Assembly (NCBI GenBank): GCA_038501195.1
Contig: JBBPUQ010000010.1
Location: forward strand, 3,346,001-3,410,000
Length of the DNA: 64,000 nucleotides
Source: Nemania diffusa
Lineage: Eukaryota > Ascomycota > Sordariomycetes > Xylariales > Xylariaceae
Direction: 5' to 3'
The notes under the pieces were generated by a model. It was not told the DNA's origin. It was given only the letters and a program-made list of their open reading frames with translations, and made no database searches. A program made the translations under genes and the position numbers. Positions 62,570-64,000 of this stretch are shown in pieces (the first letter of the stretch is position 1; every line of letters begins with the position of its first letter).

Positions 62570-63073
62570 TTACACAGTTTCTACCTCTTGTAGCTTTTCA
62601 CAAACGTGACCCTGCTTCTCGTCTAGATACTCCTTCTCTTGCTGTTGGCCTCGACGGGGTAGCAAAGTGTCAAGCAGGAACACGTACCACCTCACGATCC
62701 TAATATAGACAATTTGAACAGCCCGATAGACTCTGGTGCTTAAGAGGGTGTAGTCTGCCATCTCGGCCTGCTTTCCTCTGGCAATCATGAAGCAGTGCCA
62801 CCCGAAAAAGAATAGCAATTCAATACACAGAACAAGCAAGGGAATTCCAAGCAACATAAAAACCCCGCTTAAGAAAGCTTCCCAGAGTGACCATCGCAAA
62901 GTCCCTGTCTCGAAGTACTTATTTAGAGCAACAAGTGGCGCATGACACAACACCAATGTGAAGGTGAGCAACATCATGGCCAGAAAAAGAATGAGAAAAA
63001 CGAGAAAACAGATGATGCATAAATAGAACACCGCCTCAATGAGGTCGAGCGTCTCTGGTATTTGAGATGGCAT
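62570..63073 (-). CDS. Small multispanning membrane protein, unknown
   Basis: Single-exon frame of 167 residues. Two or three hydrophobic segments: FYLCIICFLVFLILFLAMML (about 15-34) with a further hydrophobic run after it, and FMLLGIPLLVLCIELLFFFG (about 72-91). A weaker third lies near IVRWYVFLLDTLL. The C-terminal tail is hydrophilic (RRGQQQEKEYLDEKQGH). No family recognised and no signal peptide cleavage site obvious. Its length and hydrophobic pattern argue for a real gene, but no conserved motif confirms it. Convergent with the HET gene. Confidence 0.55.
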   Translation of the reverse strand: MPSQIPETLDLIEAVFYLCIICFLVFLILFLAMMLLTFTLVLCHAPLVALNKYFETGTLRWSLWEAFLSGVFMLLGIPLLVLCIELLFFFGWHCFMIARGKQAEMADYTLLSTRVYRAVQIVYIRIVRWYVFLLDTLLPRRGQQQEKEYLDEKQGHVCEKLQEVETV

Positions 63074-63815
63074 CGCGGTCGAACCAGGGGAGGCGTGCTA
63101 CGTGCTGGCTGGACGGCTAGATGGTTGAACAGCTGGACGCTAATAGCTGGCGTACCAGGTTTGACGAATTATCTAAGTCGCGGCTGGGTTGCGGAGGTGT
63201 ATGATACATTCAGCGATGAGTATTGGGAGGCTGAGGCTTTTCTAGAGCTGGAGGGGAGGAGATGGTTAGCCGGTGTGATGCGCAGATGATCAAGTTAATT
63301 ACCTTGTCTCGCAAAAAGTCAGAATATATCACAAGTAGTAGTAGTAGTAGTAGTAGTGCAGATTGCAGTCTGTTGGAAAAGGGGAAGATTTTTTTGAAAT
63401 GACTATAAATAAAGGGGTATAGGAAAGATTTTCGCTGATTCACTGATCCTTCACGATGCTGACGGAGTAAATCAACGTCGGAATAGAGGGAGAAAAAAAA
63501 TGAGGTGGCAACATTAATATAATTGAGCGATTATACCGCCCTACCTCGTCGCATTGTTAGTCCGTGATTTTCGGTTTATCGGACGTCCGGAAAGTTTTCA
63601 GATGAGCGAACTTACTCGGAACTAGCGAAGAGTTTCCTCTCGCCATTAAGGGGGCACCCATCGCTCCTATAACTGTGAGGACGCAGAAGCATCCGCTATT
63701 AACATAATACTAGGAAATGAACACGACAGTTCTAAGCTTAGGAAAATTCATTATCATAGGATGCTATATATCCTCGTCTCTAATCATCAATCGTAAAAGG
63801 AAAGATGAACATAGT
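63074..63815. other. Intergenic
   Basis: Between the small membrane protein and the 3' end of the Ctr-type gene. Contains an AGT microsatellite; otherwise nothing recognised. Confidence 0.5.
63334..63357. repeat. AGT microsatellite
   Basis: Eight perfect AGT units. Confidence 0.95.
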
Positions 63816-64000
63816 CTAGCCACAGCACCCAGTCACCTCTTGGGGGCTCTCGAGGCCCTTCGTTAGCAGGCTAACTGTCGCTCCTACCACAACCTTCTGT
63901 GTCATCCAATCACATATAAACTTCCCGAATCCTGCGCCGATTATAATCACGATGATTACGTATCCATTAAACCCCATAGCGATCAGCATTAAGATATAGG
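63816..64000 (-). CDS. Ctr-type copper transporter, C-terminal part (cut by window edge)
   Basis: Minus-strand frame open at the window end and stopping at 63816-63818, about 61 codons. It begins YILMLIAMGFNGYVIIVIII and continues GAGFGKFI. This fits the last transmembrane helix of Ctr copper transporters: the MxxxM-derived 'LMLxxMTFN' motif followed by a GxxxG-type helix (GAGFG here). A 30-residue tail ends in CCG; Cys near the C-terminus is common in Ctr proteins, where it binds copper. The rest of the gene lies beyond the window. Confidence 0.75.
   Translation of the reverse strand, partial: YILMLIAMGFNGYVIIVIIIGAGFGKFICDWMTQKVVVGATVSLLTKGLESPQEVTGCCG

Overview
The window looks like nuclear DNA of a filamentous ascomycete (Pezizomycotina). 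Genes carry many short GT..AG introns (about 45-130 nt) with CTAAC/CTGAC-type branch sites. The families are typically fungal: HET protein, S28 and M24 peptidases, ABCC transporter, DUF7907-type secreted protein, LURP-one-like protein, PNGase A, secreted PEBP. A very AT-rich, C-to-T mutated island is what RIP (repeat-induced point mutation) leaves behind. All exon models were built by eye from splice signals, reading phase and remembered family motifs; no search was run.

Layout. 1-28 kb is ordinary gene space: acyl-CoA dehydrogenase (1376-3384, +), secreted S28 peptidase (3692-5482, -), membrane-anchored M24 aminopeptidase-like protein (6360-8065, -), LURP-one-like protein (9575-10225, +), a possible small Cys-rich protein (10379-10849, -), Ytp1-like membrane protein (11898-13566, +), DUF7907-like secreted protein (14933-15784, +), a 15-exon ABCC transporter (16598-21760, +), a secreted PEBP (22076-22867, -), a PAL/HAL-family pseudogene (23954-25432, -) and a short-chain dehydrogenase (26380-27391, -).

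28.6-46.7 kb is an 18-kb gene-free AT-rich island. It contains a mutated LTR pair about 6.3 kb apart. Its two edges lie inside a 142-bp direct repeat. In the left copy the outer part is normal and the inner part mutated; in the right copy it is the mirror case, and the switch falls in the same 4-bp AATT of both copies. That is the layout expected if an already mutated molecule integrated by recombination at this sequence.

46.8-64 kb returns to gene space: a cytochrome P450 (47486-49186, -) divergent from a wrecked UbiA prenyltransferase gene (49940-51240, +). The UbiA gene carries an exact in-frame 351-bp internal inversion, an internal stop and a 274-bp solo-LTR-like insertion. Then come a PNGase A-like glycoamidase (52168-54281, +), a small 8-Cys protein (54476-54814, -), cytosolic tyrosyl-tRNA synthetase in 10 exons (55600-57504, -), a HET-domain protein (58542-61373, +), a small membrane protein (62570-63073, -) and the 3' end of a Ctr copper transporter gene cut by the window edge (63816-64000, -).

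How the genes work together: apart from the P450/UbiA pair, which share an intergenic region and look like the remains of a prenylated-metabolite locus, there is no clear pathway. Several genes serve the cell surface or secretion (S28, PEBP, DUF7907, PNGase A, ABCC). Decayed genes (PAL, UbiA) lie on both sides of the mutated island, which suggests an accessory, repeat-exposed region next to housekeeping genes.
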